Assembly (NCBI RefSeq): GCF_001613405.1
Contig: NZ_BDCH01000047.1
Span: forward strand, 1 to 42,809
Length of the DNA stretch: 42,809 bases
Direction: 5' to 3'
Origin: Nocardia crassostreae
GTDB taxonomy: Bacteria; Actinomycetota; Actinomycetes; Mycobacteriales; Mycobacteriaceae
Shown: positions 8,846 to 15,437 of the stretch, piece by piece
How positions within the stretch are numbered: position 1 is the first letter of the stretch
Layout of the letters: each line of letters opens with the position of its first letter
The notes under the pieces: model-generated
The model's database searches: none
Seen by the model: the letters and a program-made list of their open reading frames with translations, nothing else
Told to the model about the DNA's origin: nothing
Program-made: the position numbers and the translations under genes

Positions 8846-8876
8846 GGCACCCGACCAGGAATAATGGTCGGGTGCC
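8846..8876. terminator. Perfect 12-bp stem-loop after MMPL, overlapping the next start codon
   Basis: GGCACCCGACCA (8846-8857) pairs perfectly with TGGTCGGGTGCC (8865-8876) across a 7-nt loop, 38 bases after the MMPL stop. There is no T-tract. The right arm contains the GTG start (8872) of the methyltransferase, so the structure may act as terminator, attenuator or translation block. Confidence 0.65.
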
Positions 8877-9594
8877 AGCCCCTCTCGAAACCCGCCTCCT
8901 CGACAACGCCGCGCTCGAATGCTCCTCCGTCGTAGCGAACAACGCGATGAACCGCGGCCGCGGCCTCTCCGGCGTCAACAGCTACACACGCGAACTCGGC
9001 TTCAACCCCTACGACCGCCTGGCACCCCTCCTGCGCGCCACCCCGCAACACCCCGTCCACTGGATCGACGTGTGTTGCGGCTCAGGCCGAGCCCTTCTCG
9101 AAGCCGAGCACCGCTTCGCGGCCGACTTCCCCGCCGCCGACATCACCATCACCAGAATCGACCTCGTAGACCACTTCCAAGCCACGCCACGCACCCCCCA
9201 CCTCCGCCTGATCACAGCAAACGCCGCCACCTGGCACCCCGACACTCTCGCCGACCTGATCACCTGCGTCCACGGCCTCCACTACATCGGCGACAAACTC
9301 TCCCTCCTCTCCGCCATGACCCAATGGACAAGCCCCGGAGCCTCATTTGCCGCCGACTTCGACCCCCATTCGATCCGCCACCCCAACGGCTCTTCCGCCG
9401 CCCGCAAGGTCCTGACCGAACTCCGCGCAGCAGGTCTGACCTACGACATCCGCCGCCACCGCCTGTCGGGCACCGACTTCCGTCCCGTGACCTTCACCGC
9501 CACCTACCTCGGCGCAGACGACGCCGCGGGCCCCGGCTACACCGGCCAGCCCGCCGTCGCGTCGTACTACGACTTCGGTTCTCGGGCCGCATGA
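8872..9594 (+). CDS. Class I SAM-dependent methyltransferase-like protein
   Basis: A 240-residue protein. WIDVCCGSGRALLEAE is motif I for S-adenosylmethionine binding and TRIDLVDHF fits motif II. The N-terminal SSVVANNAMNRGRGLSGVNS stretch resembles a conserved segment of an actinobacterial methyltransferase family. The GTG at 8872 is inside a perfect hairpin and has no clear ribosome-binding site. A later ATG at 8947 would delete that N-terminal segment, so 8872 is kept with caution. The gene is in the same frame as MMPL with no stop between apart from MMPL's own TAG. The substrate is unknown. Confidence 0.7.
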   Translation: MPAPLETRLLDNAALECSSVVANNAMNRGRGLSGVNSYTRELGFNPYDRLAPLLRATPQHPVHWIDVCCGSGRALLEAEHRFAADFPAADITITRIDLVDHFQATPRTPHLRLITANAATWHPDTLADLITCVHGLHYIGDKLSLLSAMTQWTSPGASFAADFDPHSIRHPNGSSAARKVLTELRAAGLTYDIRRHRLSGTDFRPVTFTATYLGADDAAGPGYTGQPAVASYYDFGSRAA

Positions 9595-9668
9595 CTCCAA
9601 TCGATGACCAGGGTCAGATTGCGATAGCGTGGCCTCCCGCCACGCCAAAGATCGATTTCGGGGGAACG

Positions 9669-10814
9669 ATGCGCCAGGCCAACCTTTTCGAGCGACCCAG
9701 CGAGCACCCTGTGCGGCATCGTTTGATTCGCACGCTCCGTGGCGTCGCGGCGGTCGCCAGTGTCGCGGGTGCTGTGATGGTTTCTTCAGGCTGCGCGAGT
9801 GAAATGACCAGCGGCCCTGAGACGATCGCGATTAATGGCGACGCATTTTCGGGCAAGCTTGTGATTGATTCGGTCTCACGCACGCTGTATGTCGCCACCC
9901 ACATCGCCGATGATGACGGTGATCCCGACACCAACGTTCACGCACTCTCGGTGATCGACATGTCGACCAACACCGTCACCGCCAGAATCCCGATGTCTAC
10001 GTACGCCAATGCATCGGACATCGCGATCGACTCGAGTACACGCACGATCTACATCGTCAGCGCATTGGACCGGCAGCGGGAGACAGGGCTGCTCACAATC
10101 GTCGACGGAGAGACCAATACCGTCACCGCCGAGATCCCCACCGGCGCCTACTCGATGCGAGTAGCGGTGGACCAGATCACGCATACCGCTTACCTCGTCA
10201 ACGAAGCCACGAAGACCATCGAGGACGCGGCCGGCCGTCTGTACACGCTCACCGTGTCGGTGGTTCCACCCGGAGCCAGATCAGTTGGCGCTCCGGTGCC
10301 CGTCGCCATCGCCAGCGCAGAGGACATCGTCATCGACGACGCCTCACATACCGCCTACCTGGTCGACAACAGCAGGCTTGAAGTGATCGATCTGGCGACA
10401 ACCACGAAGACATCGACGATTCTCTTGCCGTCGTCCAACACCGAAATCGCGTTGTTCGATACCGATTCCCGAACAATCTTCGCTGTGAACCAAGAGGGAG
10501 AGGTCGCGATTGTTGACCTCGCCACCGGGAAATTCACAAAGAACTACGAAGGCTTCGGGAGGTTGGAAGATTCGCGGGGAATCAGAATCACGTATACGGC
10601 AGCGTTGGACTCGGCTAGGCACACCGTATATACCGCTGGCAACGCACTCGCCGACGAGGACCTGATCAAAGCCATCGACACCGACACCGGCGTGGTCGTA
10701 GACACCTGGCAGGTCCGTCAGCCAGATGGCGTTGCGGTCGATCCGGATACACACACGTTGTATGCCTTCGTCGACGGAGATGTGGCGGTATATCCTCGTC
10801 CGGAACCGCGGTAG
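9669..10814 (+). CDS. Secreted or lipid-anchored YVTN/YncE-like beta-propeller protein
   Basis: 381 residues. After a long basic N-region, a hydrophobic stretch ends in VSSGC, a weak lipobox with Cys about residue 41. The remainder is a series of blade-like repeats of about 45 residues, with motifs such as SRTLYVA, STRTIYIV, THTAYLV and DTHTLYAF, each followed by a V(I)D strand. This is typical of YVTN/YncE propellers. GGGGGAACG lies upstream of ATG 9669. The gene reads less G+C-rich and uses more A/T-ending codons than its neighbours, suggesting acquisition. It sits with the methyltransferase between two MMPL-3'-end copies. Its ligand or role is unknown; a cell-surface binding protein is plausible. 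Confidence 0.75.
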   Translation: MRQANLFERPSEHPVRHRLIRTLRGVAAVASVAGAVMVSSGCASEMTSGPETIAINGDAFSGKLVIDSVSRTLYVATHIADDDGDPDTNVHALSVIDMSTNTVTARIPMSTYANASDIAIDSSTRTIYIVSALDRQRETGLLTIVDGETNTVTAEIPTGAYSMRVAVDQITHTAYLVNEATKTIEDAAGRLYTLTVSVVPPGARSVGAPVPVAIASAEDIVIDDASHTAYLVDNSRLEVIDLATTTKTSTILLPSSNTEIALFDTDSRTIFAVNQEGEVAIVDLATGKFTKNYEGFGRLEDSRGIRITYTAALDSARHTVYTAGNALADEDLIKAIDTDTGVVVDTWQVRQPDGVAVDPDTHTLYAFVDGDVAVYPRPEPR

Positions 10815-10855
10815 ACCTCCTGCGCCCCGCATCGGATCAATCACCGTCCACCACA

Positions 10856-10886
10856 CGGGATCCCGAGTCCATCATGGTGTAGCGGC
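10856..10886 (+). repeat. Direct repeat copy B: remnant resembling the MMPL 3' end
   Basis: In one frame this reads RDPESIMV then TAG, against RDPESVMA then TAG at the MMPL end. About ten codons upstream also resemble the MMPL tail (RP, then Asp/Ser/Pro-rich residues). It is probably a relic of a duplicated MMPL 3' end. Confidence 0.6.
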
Positions 10887-10939
10887 AAAGTCATCGCCCG
10901 TCCGACGCCGACTTCCGTAGCCACGTGCCGGACACCGGC

Positions 10940-11083
10940 TTATTCGATGGACTTGCTGATCAGGGTGATTGCTGCGAACACTCCGCCGACGACGATCAGA
11001 CCGTAGTGGTCCGTGGATCTGGAGTAGTCGTAGGTGGAGGCGGCGATGGTGATTGCCGCGATCAGGAATAGCAGGCGCTTCAT
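10940..11083 (-). CDS. 47-residue hypothetical membrane protein
   Basis: A short reading frame from ATG 11083 to TAA 10940. It encodes MKRLLFLIAAITIAAS, a short polar stretch with DYSRSTDHYG, then LIVVGGVFAAITLISKSIE. There are two hydrophobic segments, about residues 3-16 and 27-43, joined by a charged loop. GGGAG lies eight bases before the ATG. It could be a two-helix miniprotein of the inner membrane. I recognise no family. It runs convergently to the propeller gene, and a set of strong stem-loops lies upstream of it. Confidence 0.6.
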   Translation of the reverse strand: MKRLLFLIAAITIAASTYDYSRSTDHYGLIVVGGVFAAITLISKSIE

Positions 11084-11197
11084 GAGTGGCTCCCACGGAC
11101 TCGGTTTCACCGTAGAAGATCGATTTCCGTTGGGCCACAGGGGGATAAGGGAATGGCAGGGCAGCGGCGGCGATGGGGCGGCGGGGGAGACGCGAGG

Positions 11198-11249
11198 GCG
11201 GCCATCTGGGGCGGCGCCCGGACCGGGGCGACGCGGACCAGATGGCCGC
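11198..11249. repeat. Stem-loop 1 of three (12-bp perfect arms)
   Basis: GCGGCCATCTGG (11198-11209) is perfectly complementary to 11238-11249, with a 28-nt G+C-rich loop. It is the first of three consecutive inverted repeats between the 47-residue gene and doxX. Confidence 0.6.
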
Positions 11250-11252
11250 GGG

Positions 11253-11284
11253 ATCGATCGCCGCCAACCCGACAGGCGATCGAT
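11253..11284. repeat. Stem-loop 2 of three (10-bp perfect arms)
   Basis: ATCGATCGCC (11253-11262) pairs with GGCGATCGAT (11275-11284) around a 12-nt loop. Confidence 0.6.
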
Positions 11285-11300
11285 GGGGGAACGCGCGAGC

Positions 11301-11329
11301 GGCGATCGGTGGGCGGGCCACCGATCGCC
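11301..11329 (-). terminator. Stem-loop 3: probable terminator of the doxX transcript
   Basis: GGCGATCGGTGG (11301-11312) pairs perfectly with CCACCGATCGCC (11318-11329) around a 5-nt loop. It lies 19 bases beyond the DoxX stop in the direction of transcription. As in many actinobacteria there is no strong T-tract. Confidence 0.75.
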
Positions 11330-11348
11330 GGTCGTGCTTATGGAATTG

Positions 11349-11786
11349 TCATCGCGAGAGGGAGTTGCGCAGGTCGGTGATGGTGGTGCGGCGTTCGTAG
11401 GCGATCCAGGCGAAGATGGCGGCGAGCACGAGGGGGAAGATCGCCATGGAGGGCTTGTCGGCGATGAAGGCCTGGGTCCCGGCGGCGAGGACGGTGAGGA
11501 CCGACAGGCCCGCGGCGGCCAGGGCGCTGACTCGTCGGACCATCAGGCCGACGCCGCCCGCGATCTCCACTACGCCGATGAAGATGAGGAGGGCGAGGGG
11601 GATGGTCAGGTTCTCGGGGGCGTTGTCCATCAACATGTTCGGGATGACGACCTTGGGGCCGCCGGAGGCGATGATGAAGAACAGGCCGAGCACGATCTGC
11701 AGGGTCCACAGGACGCGGTTGCGGATCTTTCCGGGGCGGTGGGTGGTGTCGGTGGAGAAGGCGGCGGTGGGGGTGGCGGTGGTCAT
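11349..11786 (-). CDS. DoxX-like small integral membrane protein
   Basis: A 145-residue protein with a polar N-terminus of about 22 residues, then four hydrophobic helices including LQIVLGLFFIIASGGPKV and PLALLIFIGVVEIAGGVGLM. This pattern and length are typical of the DoxX-like family, in which some members contribute to redox or thiol stress resistance. AAAGGA lies upstream of ATG 11786. It follows the SDR gene on the same strand after a 134-bp gap, so it may have its own promoter. Confidence 0.82.
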   Translation of the reverse strand: MTTATPTAAFSTDTTHRPGKIRNRVLWTLQIVLGLFFIIASGGPKVVIPNMLMDNAPENLTIPLALLIFIGVVEIAGGVGLMVRRVSALAAAGLSVLTVLAAGTQAFIADKPSMAIFPLVLAAIFAWIAYERRTTITDLRNSLSR

Positions 11787-11920
11787 TTCTGGTCCTTTTG
11801 GTCGGTCGCGCCGGGTTGGTAGCGCGTACACCAGAGAAGACGGGGCGCCGTCGCGGAACTCATCGCTGTCCGCGAAAATTCTTGAAACCGCTGGTCGAAG
11901 CCACTTGCCCCGGTGGAGTG

Positions 11921-12691
11921 TCAGGCGGTTGGCAGGGGGACGACGTTGATGAGGCCGCCGTCGACGAGGAGATCCTGGCCGGTGATGTAGGAGGCTTCGG
12001 CGGAGGCGAGGAAGGCCACGGCGGCGGCCACCTCGTCGGAGGAGCCGACGCGGGCCGCGGGGACGGTGGAGGCCGCGGCGGCCTGGGCGGCGGCGGGGAG
12101 TTCGGAGCGGAAGGCGGGGGTGTCGATATAGCCGGGGCTCACCGAATTGACGCGGATTCCCTTGGGGGCCAGCTCGGCCGCGAGGGTGCGGGCCAGGTTC
12201 TGAACGGCGGCCTTGGAGGCGGAGTAGAGGGCGGTGGCGGGAAAGCCGCGGTGGGGGCCGAAGGATGCGTTGATGACGATGGCGGCGCCCTCCGACAGCA
12301 GCGGCACGGTGTGTTGGAGGGTGAAGAACGCCGCTTTGAAGTTGCTGTCCAGGACGCGGTGGTACTCGTCCTCGGTGACGGCGTCGAGGGGCTGGAAGGA
12401 GCCGATGCCGGAATTGGCGAAGACGACGTCCAGGCGGCCGAAGCGATCGGCGATGGTGGCGGCGAGGGTTTCGATATCGGCGAGACTCGTCGCGTCGCCG
12501 GGGATTCCGATCGCGCGGTCGCCGATCTGCGCGACCGCGTCGTCGAGGCGGGTCTTGTCGCGCCCGGTGATGATCACCTGGGCGCCTTCGGCGGCGAGGC
12601 GGTGGGCGGCGGCCAGGCCCATGCCGCTGGAACCGCCGGTGACGAGTGCGATTTTGCCGTCGAAGTGGAAGCTGTTGTGCGTCATGGGCAT
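11921..12691 (-). CDS. Short-chain dehydrogenase/reductase (SDR)
   Basis: A 256-residue classical SDR. TGGSSGMG near residue 19 binds the nicotinamide cofactor. FANSG gives the structural Asn segment. Ser in VINASFG and the YSASK motif supply catalytic Ser, Tyr and Lys. The C-terminal end TGQDLLVDGG is typical. An Arg after the second strand (TGRDK) suggests NADPH. The start is ATG 12691 or 12685. It lies 65 bases after an MmyB-type XRE regulator on the same strand, a frequent pairing in actinobacteria. Two palindromes lie in the gap, so it is probably repressed or activated by that regulator. The substrate is unknown. Confidence 0.88.
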   Translation of the reverse strand: MPMTHNSFHFDGKIALVTGGSSGMGLAAAHRLAAEGAQVIITGRDKTRLDDAVAQIGDRAIGIPGDATSLADIETLAATIADRFGRLDVVFANSGIGSFQPLDAVTEDEYHRVLDSNFKAAFFTLQHTVPLLSEGAAIVINASFGPHRGFPATALYSASKAAVQNLARTLAAELAPKGIRVNSVSPGYIDTPAFRSELPAAAQAAAASTVPAARVGSSDEVAAAVAFLASAEASYITGQDLLVDGGLINVVPLPTA

Positions 12692-12701
12692 AAGCCTGCC
12701 G

Positions 12702-12716
12702 ACCCGCGAGGCGGGT
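12702..12716. promoter_or_regulatory. Operator-like palindrome upstream of the SDR gene
   Basis: ACCCGC-GAG-GCGGGT has perfect 6-bp arms and continues into TAAAC. A very similar CCCGC-GT-GCGGG followed by TAAC lies at 13635-13650 upstream of the XRE gene. This suggests one regulator, probably the XRE protein, binds both. Confidence 0.65.
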
Positions 12717-12732
12717 AAACAGTGCGTGTTTA
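12716..12732. promoter_or_regulatory. Second palindrome upstream of the SDR gene
   Basis: TAAACA-GTGCG-TGTTTA has perfect 6-bp arms and directly abuts the GC-rich palindrome at 12702-12716, inside the XRE-SDR intergenic gap. Confidence 0.55.
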
Positions 12733-12755
12733 TGGTGGGTGTGGCACCACCAGGA

Positions 12756-13613
12756 TCAACTCGCTTCGGTCAACGAGTCCGCGAGACGGAGTCGCGGTAG
12801 GCGTTCGAGGCGCGCCGCGGTGTCGGTGGCGGGCTGCGGGTTGTAGAGCACCAGATGCCAGTCGGGATGGTCGGCGACGGTCAGGGTGGTGGCATCGAAA
12901 TACAGTTCCCCGGCCTCGGGATGGCGGAGCGCGTTCACGGCTTGAACGGGGACGCCGACGTCGTGGCGTTCCCACAGCGCGGCGAATTCGGGGCTCATCG
13001 CGCCGAGTTTCTCGACCACGCCGCACACTTCGGGTTGGCCGGAGCAGTGGGCGGTATCGGCGCGGTAGGCGGCCACGACGGCGGGGGCGGCCGATTCCCA
13101 GACCTCACCCATGGCGCGGTAGCGGGGGTTGGTGAAGTAGGTGACAAGGCAGTGCTGGGGGCCGTCGTCGTAGCCGAAGGTCAGGCGGGCGGTGTCGTTG
13201 AAGGCCAGGACATTCCAGTAGCGGTCGCGGAGGACGGCGGGGCGGCGTCCCCAGGCGTCCAGCAACTGCCGCACTTCGTCGGTGACCGCCGCACCCGGAT
13301 CGCCGCAGGCGGGCGGGGGGTTCATTCCGGCCAGTACGTAGAGGTGCGCGCGTTCGCGTTCGGTGAGCAGCAGGGCCTTGGCGATCGCGTCGAGGACATC
13401 GGCCGACACCGTGATGTCGCGTCCCTGTTCGAGCCAGGTGTACCAGGACACCCCGACCCCGGCGAGTACGGCGACCTCTTCACGGCGCAGCCCGGGTGTG
13501 CGCCGTCGTCCCGCCGCGGGAATTCCCACGTCCCCCGGTGTGATTCGCGCGCGCCGGGAACGCAGGAAGTCCGAGAGTTGCTCGCGCCGCCGCAGCACGG
13601 ATTCGCTGGTCAT
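12756..13613 (-). CDS. XRE-family regulator with MmyB-like ligand-binding domain
   Basis: About 285 residues from ATG 13613. The N-terminal helix-turn-helix runs from LSDFLRSRRARITP to GLRREEVAVLAGVGVSWYTW and LEQGRDI, the signature of the MmyB group. The C-terminal part is the MmyB PAS-like domain, recognised by RDRYWNVLAFN, YFTNPRYR and HPEAGELYFDATTL. Members regulate adjacent oxidoreductase genes in response to small hydrophobic ligands. The downstream SDR and the similar palindromes before both genes point to an autoregulated XRE-SDR unit. Confidence 0.9.
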   Translation of the reverse strand: MTSESVLRRREQLSDFLRSRRARITPGDVGIPAAGRRRTPGLRREEVAVLAGVGVSWYTWLEQGRDITVSADVLDAIAKALLLTERERAHLYVLAGMNPPPACGDPGAAVTDEVRQLLDAWGRRPAVLRDRYWNVLAFNDTARLTFGYDDGPQHCLVTYFTNPRYRAMGEVWESAAPAVVAAYRADTAHCSGQPEVCGVVEKLGAMSPEFAALWERHDVGVPVQAVNALRHPEAGELYFDATTLTVADHPDWHLVLYNPQPATDTAARLERLPRLRLADSLTEAS

Positions 13614-13634
13614 AAGCCACGGTAACAATGACCG

Positions 13635-13650
13635 CCCGCGTGCGGGTAAC
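13635..13650. promoter_or_regulatory. Operator-like palindrome upstream of the XRE gene
   Basis: CCCGC-GT-GCGGG followed by TAAC, about 22 bases upstream of the XRE start. It resembles the site at 12702-12720 before the SDR gene, apart from one extra base in the spacer and one in the A-tract. Confidence 0.6.
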
Positions 13651-13658
13651 GCGATGCG

Positions 13659-14849
13659 TCAGCCTTCCGCCGCGGCCTCGTCGGCGCGTGCCGCCGCGGC
13701 CTGCTCCGCCGCCGCTTCTTCGGCGGCGCGTCTGGCCAGATTGGCGGCGACTTCGGCCTGCCAGTTCTCATTGGCGTGGTTGGTGTCCACCTCGTATTCG
13801 AAGCGCGCCGTCATCTCCGGGGTGATATCGGCGACGTCCACATAGAACTGCTCGTACCAGCGGCGATGCTGGTAGACGGGGCCGTCCTCCTGGGTGAGCA
13901 GCGGATTGTCGATGCGCGTCTTGTGTTTCCAGATCTCCACGTCCTGCAGGAAGCCGACACCGAAGCTCTTGCCGAACGCCTTGGCCAGCTTCGCGGACTT
14001 CTCCGGCGGCAGGCCCTCGATGCGCTGCACGCTCACGCCCCACTGGAGCATGAAGGAGTTGTTGGTGACCGGATAGTGGCAGTTGATGAGCGCGACTTCC
14101 ACGGTGTGGTTCTCGAAGTCATTGTGCAAGTAGTTGATCATGTACGAGGGCCCGTAATAGGAAGCCTCGGAACGCAATAGCGACACCTGCCCGTAGTTGG
14201 AGCCGGTGTACATATCGGGGCGGCCCTTCGACTGCAGGAACTGCGTCGAGACATGGCCCTCGAAGACATTTTTGAAATACACCGGATAGGCATAGTGAAT
14301 GTAGAAGAAGTGCGCCATATCGACGTTGTTGTCGATGATTTCCCGGCAGTGTGCGCCCTCGATGAGCAGCGTGTTCCAGTCCCAGTCGCTCCAGCGATCG
14401 GTCTCGATGCCCTCGATGTGCGGTATGGCGACCTCGGGCGGCGGGGGATTGCCCTCGGGATCGTTCCAGACGAAGAACTGCCCGTTCTCCTCGCAGGTGA
14501 TCCAGGAGCGGGTGCGAGCCAGCGGCGGCACCCGCCGCGCGTAGGGGATGGCCGCGCATTTGCCGTCGCCGCGCCAGCGCCAATCGTGGAACGGGCAGGC
14601 GATATTGTCGTCCTTGACGCTGCCGTAGGACAGATCCGCGCTCATGTGGCGGCAGTAGCCGTCGAGGGCGTGCAGCTTCCCCTGGCTGTCCGCCCAGATC
14701 ACCAGCTTGCCGCCGAAGGCCTCGACCGAGTGCGGGTTTCCATCGCGGAACGTCTCGGCCAGCCCCAGGCAGTGCCAGCCGCGTGCGAATCGCGTAATCG
14801 GTTGTCCGACATCGATGGTGCGGACCTGATGCGTCGCGTGCGTCGCCAT
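13659..14849 (-). CDS. kshA: 3-ketosteroid 9-alpha-hydroxylase oxygenase component (KshA-like Rieske oxygenase)
   Basis: A 396-residue Rieske non-haem iron oxygenase. The [2Fe-2S] ligands are Cys66, His68, Cys85 and His88. The mononuclear iron site has NNVDMAHFFYIH (His180, His185) plus a later Asp in FLQDVEIWKHK. The length and the GYCRHMSADLSYG and HYAYPVYFKN segments match KshA, which with the reductase KshB opens ring B during steroid and cholesterol degradation. The C-terminus carries an Ala/Glu-rich tail of about 28 residues. No kshB or other steroid gene is in the window, so this is an orphan copy. Its exact steroid specificity is unknown. Confidence 0.88.
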   Translation of the reverse strand: MATHATHQVRTIDVGQPITRFARGWHCLGLAETFRDGNPHSVEAFGGKLVIWADSQGKLHALDGYCRHMSADLSYGSVKDDNIACPFHDWRWRGDGKCAAIPYARRVPPLARTRSWITCEENGQFFVWNDPEGNPPPPEVAIPHIEGIETDRWSDWDWNTLLIEGAHCREIIDNNVDMAHFFYIHYAYPVYFKNVFEGHVSTQFLQSKGRPDMYTGSNYGQVSLLRSEASYYGPSYMINYLHNDFENHTVEVALINCHYPVTNNSFMLQWGVSVQRIEGLPPEKSAKLAKAFGKSFGVGFLQDVEIWKHKTRIDNPLLTQEDGPVYQHRRWYEQFYVDVADITPEMTARFEYEVDTNHANENWQAEVAANLARRAAEEAAAEQAAAARADEAAAEG

Positions 14850-14858
14850 GTGCCGAGA

Positions 14859-14876
14859 TTAAGCTCCCGCGCTTAA
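14859..14876. promoter_or_regulatory. Palindrome immediately upstream of kshA
   Basis: TTAAGC-TCCCGC-GCTTAA has perfect 6-bp arms and begins 9 bases before the kshA ATG. The spacer contains the only plausible ribosome-binding sequence (GGGAG). It does not match the KstR consensus (AAC..GTT half-sites) as I remember it, so another regulator is implied. Confidence 0.55.
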
Positions 14877-14899
14877 CCGGGCAAGGGTTCGGGGCAGAG

Positions 14900-15388
14900 T
14901 TATTGATCTTTTTGCGCCTCGCGATACCGGCGCACAATTACTTTCGCGGGCCGCAGCGAACGCCCGGCAGCACTGAGCCCGGGCGCGATCACCTCGGCGA
15001 CGGTGCGGTCCTGGCTCGGATCGGCGGCCGCGGCGACATCGGCGGCCTCCATGGTGAGCGCGTCGAATTTGCTGCCGGGCGCCGGATCCACCAGCTGCCC
15101 GCCGCGCCCGGTCAGCAGGCGCTCCACGCGTGCGGCGAAGGCGTCGAAGGCGGCGCGCTCGGCCTCGGAGGCGGCGGTCGCCGCGAACGATCGCGCATCG
15201 TTGTAGAGCGCGAACAGCTCGACCACGAGCGGTACGTCCGCGCCCGCGCGTTCGCGCTGTGCCCGCGCCTTGGCATCGTCGGCCAGCCGTTCGAGGGTCC
15301 CGGCCTGCCGGGTGAGCACCCGGGCGAGGTCGTCGATGCGCTCGGTGATCTGGCCCAGATGGTCGGTCGCCGCACCTGATTCGGTCAT
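14900..15388 (-). CDS. Divergent GrpE-like nucleotide exchange factor
   Basis: 162 residues from ATG 15388. An N-terminal helix-rich stretch with heptad character (DHLGQITERIDDLARVLTRQ) is followed by VELFALYNDARSF. The C-terminal beta part includes FDALTMEAADVAA, then RTVAEVIAPGLSAAGRSLRPA and KVIVRR, the pattern of the GrpE head domain. GrpE proteins release ADP from Hsp70. It is divergent from an Hsp70 gene with only 49 bases between the starts, so the pair is almost certainly functional together. A TATCGT hexamer six bases before the ATG suggests a leaderless transcript. It is shorter and more divergent than the housekeeping GrpE. Confidence 0.8.
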   Translation of the reverse strand: MTESGAATDHLGQITERIDDLARVLTRQAGTLERLADDAKARAQRERAGADVPLVVELFALYNDARSFAATAASEAERAAFDAFAARVERLLTGRGGQLVDPAPGSKFDALTMEAADVAAAADPSQDRTVAEVIAPGLSAAGRSLRPAKVIVRRYREAQKDQ

Positions 15389-15394
15389 GCCGAA

Positions 15395-15430
15395 ACGATA
15401 ATCCCCGGTGTCGGCTGTGGCTGCTACGAT
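15395..15430. promoter_or_regulatory. Divergent leaderless promoters of grpE-like and Hsp70 genes
   Basis: On plus, TACGAT (15425-15430) is a -10 hexamer seven bases before the Hsp70 ATG. On minus, TATCGT (15400-15395) is six bases before the GrpE-like ATG. Both spacings would start transcription at or next to the start codon. The inference rests only on spacing and the TAnnnT pattern. Confidence 0.5.
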
Positions 15431-15437
15431 CGCGCCC

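Noticed and set aside
8806..8871. Functional MMPL-methyltransferase fusion by TAG readthrough
   Set aside because: The shared frame is a one-in-three chance event, the gap is short, and a perfect hairpin separates the two genes; kept only as a remark.
11798..12718. A 306-codon Gly-rich frame opposite the SDR gene
   Set aside because: Sequence is nearly all Gly/Ala/Glu/Val repeats, with no start signal; it is the mirror of the SDR.
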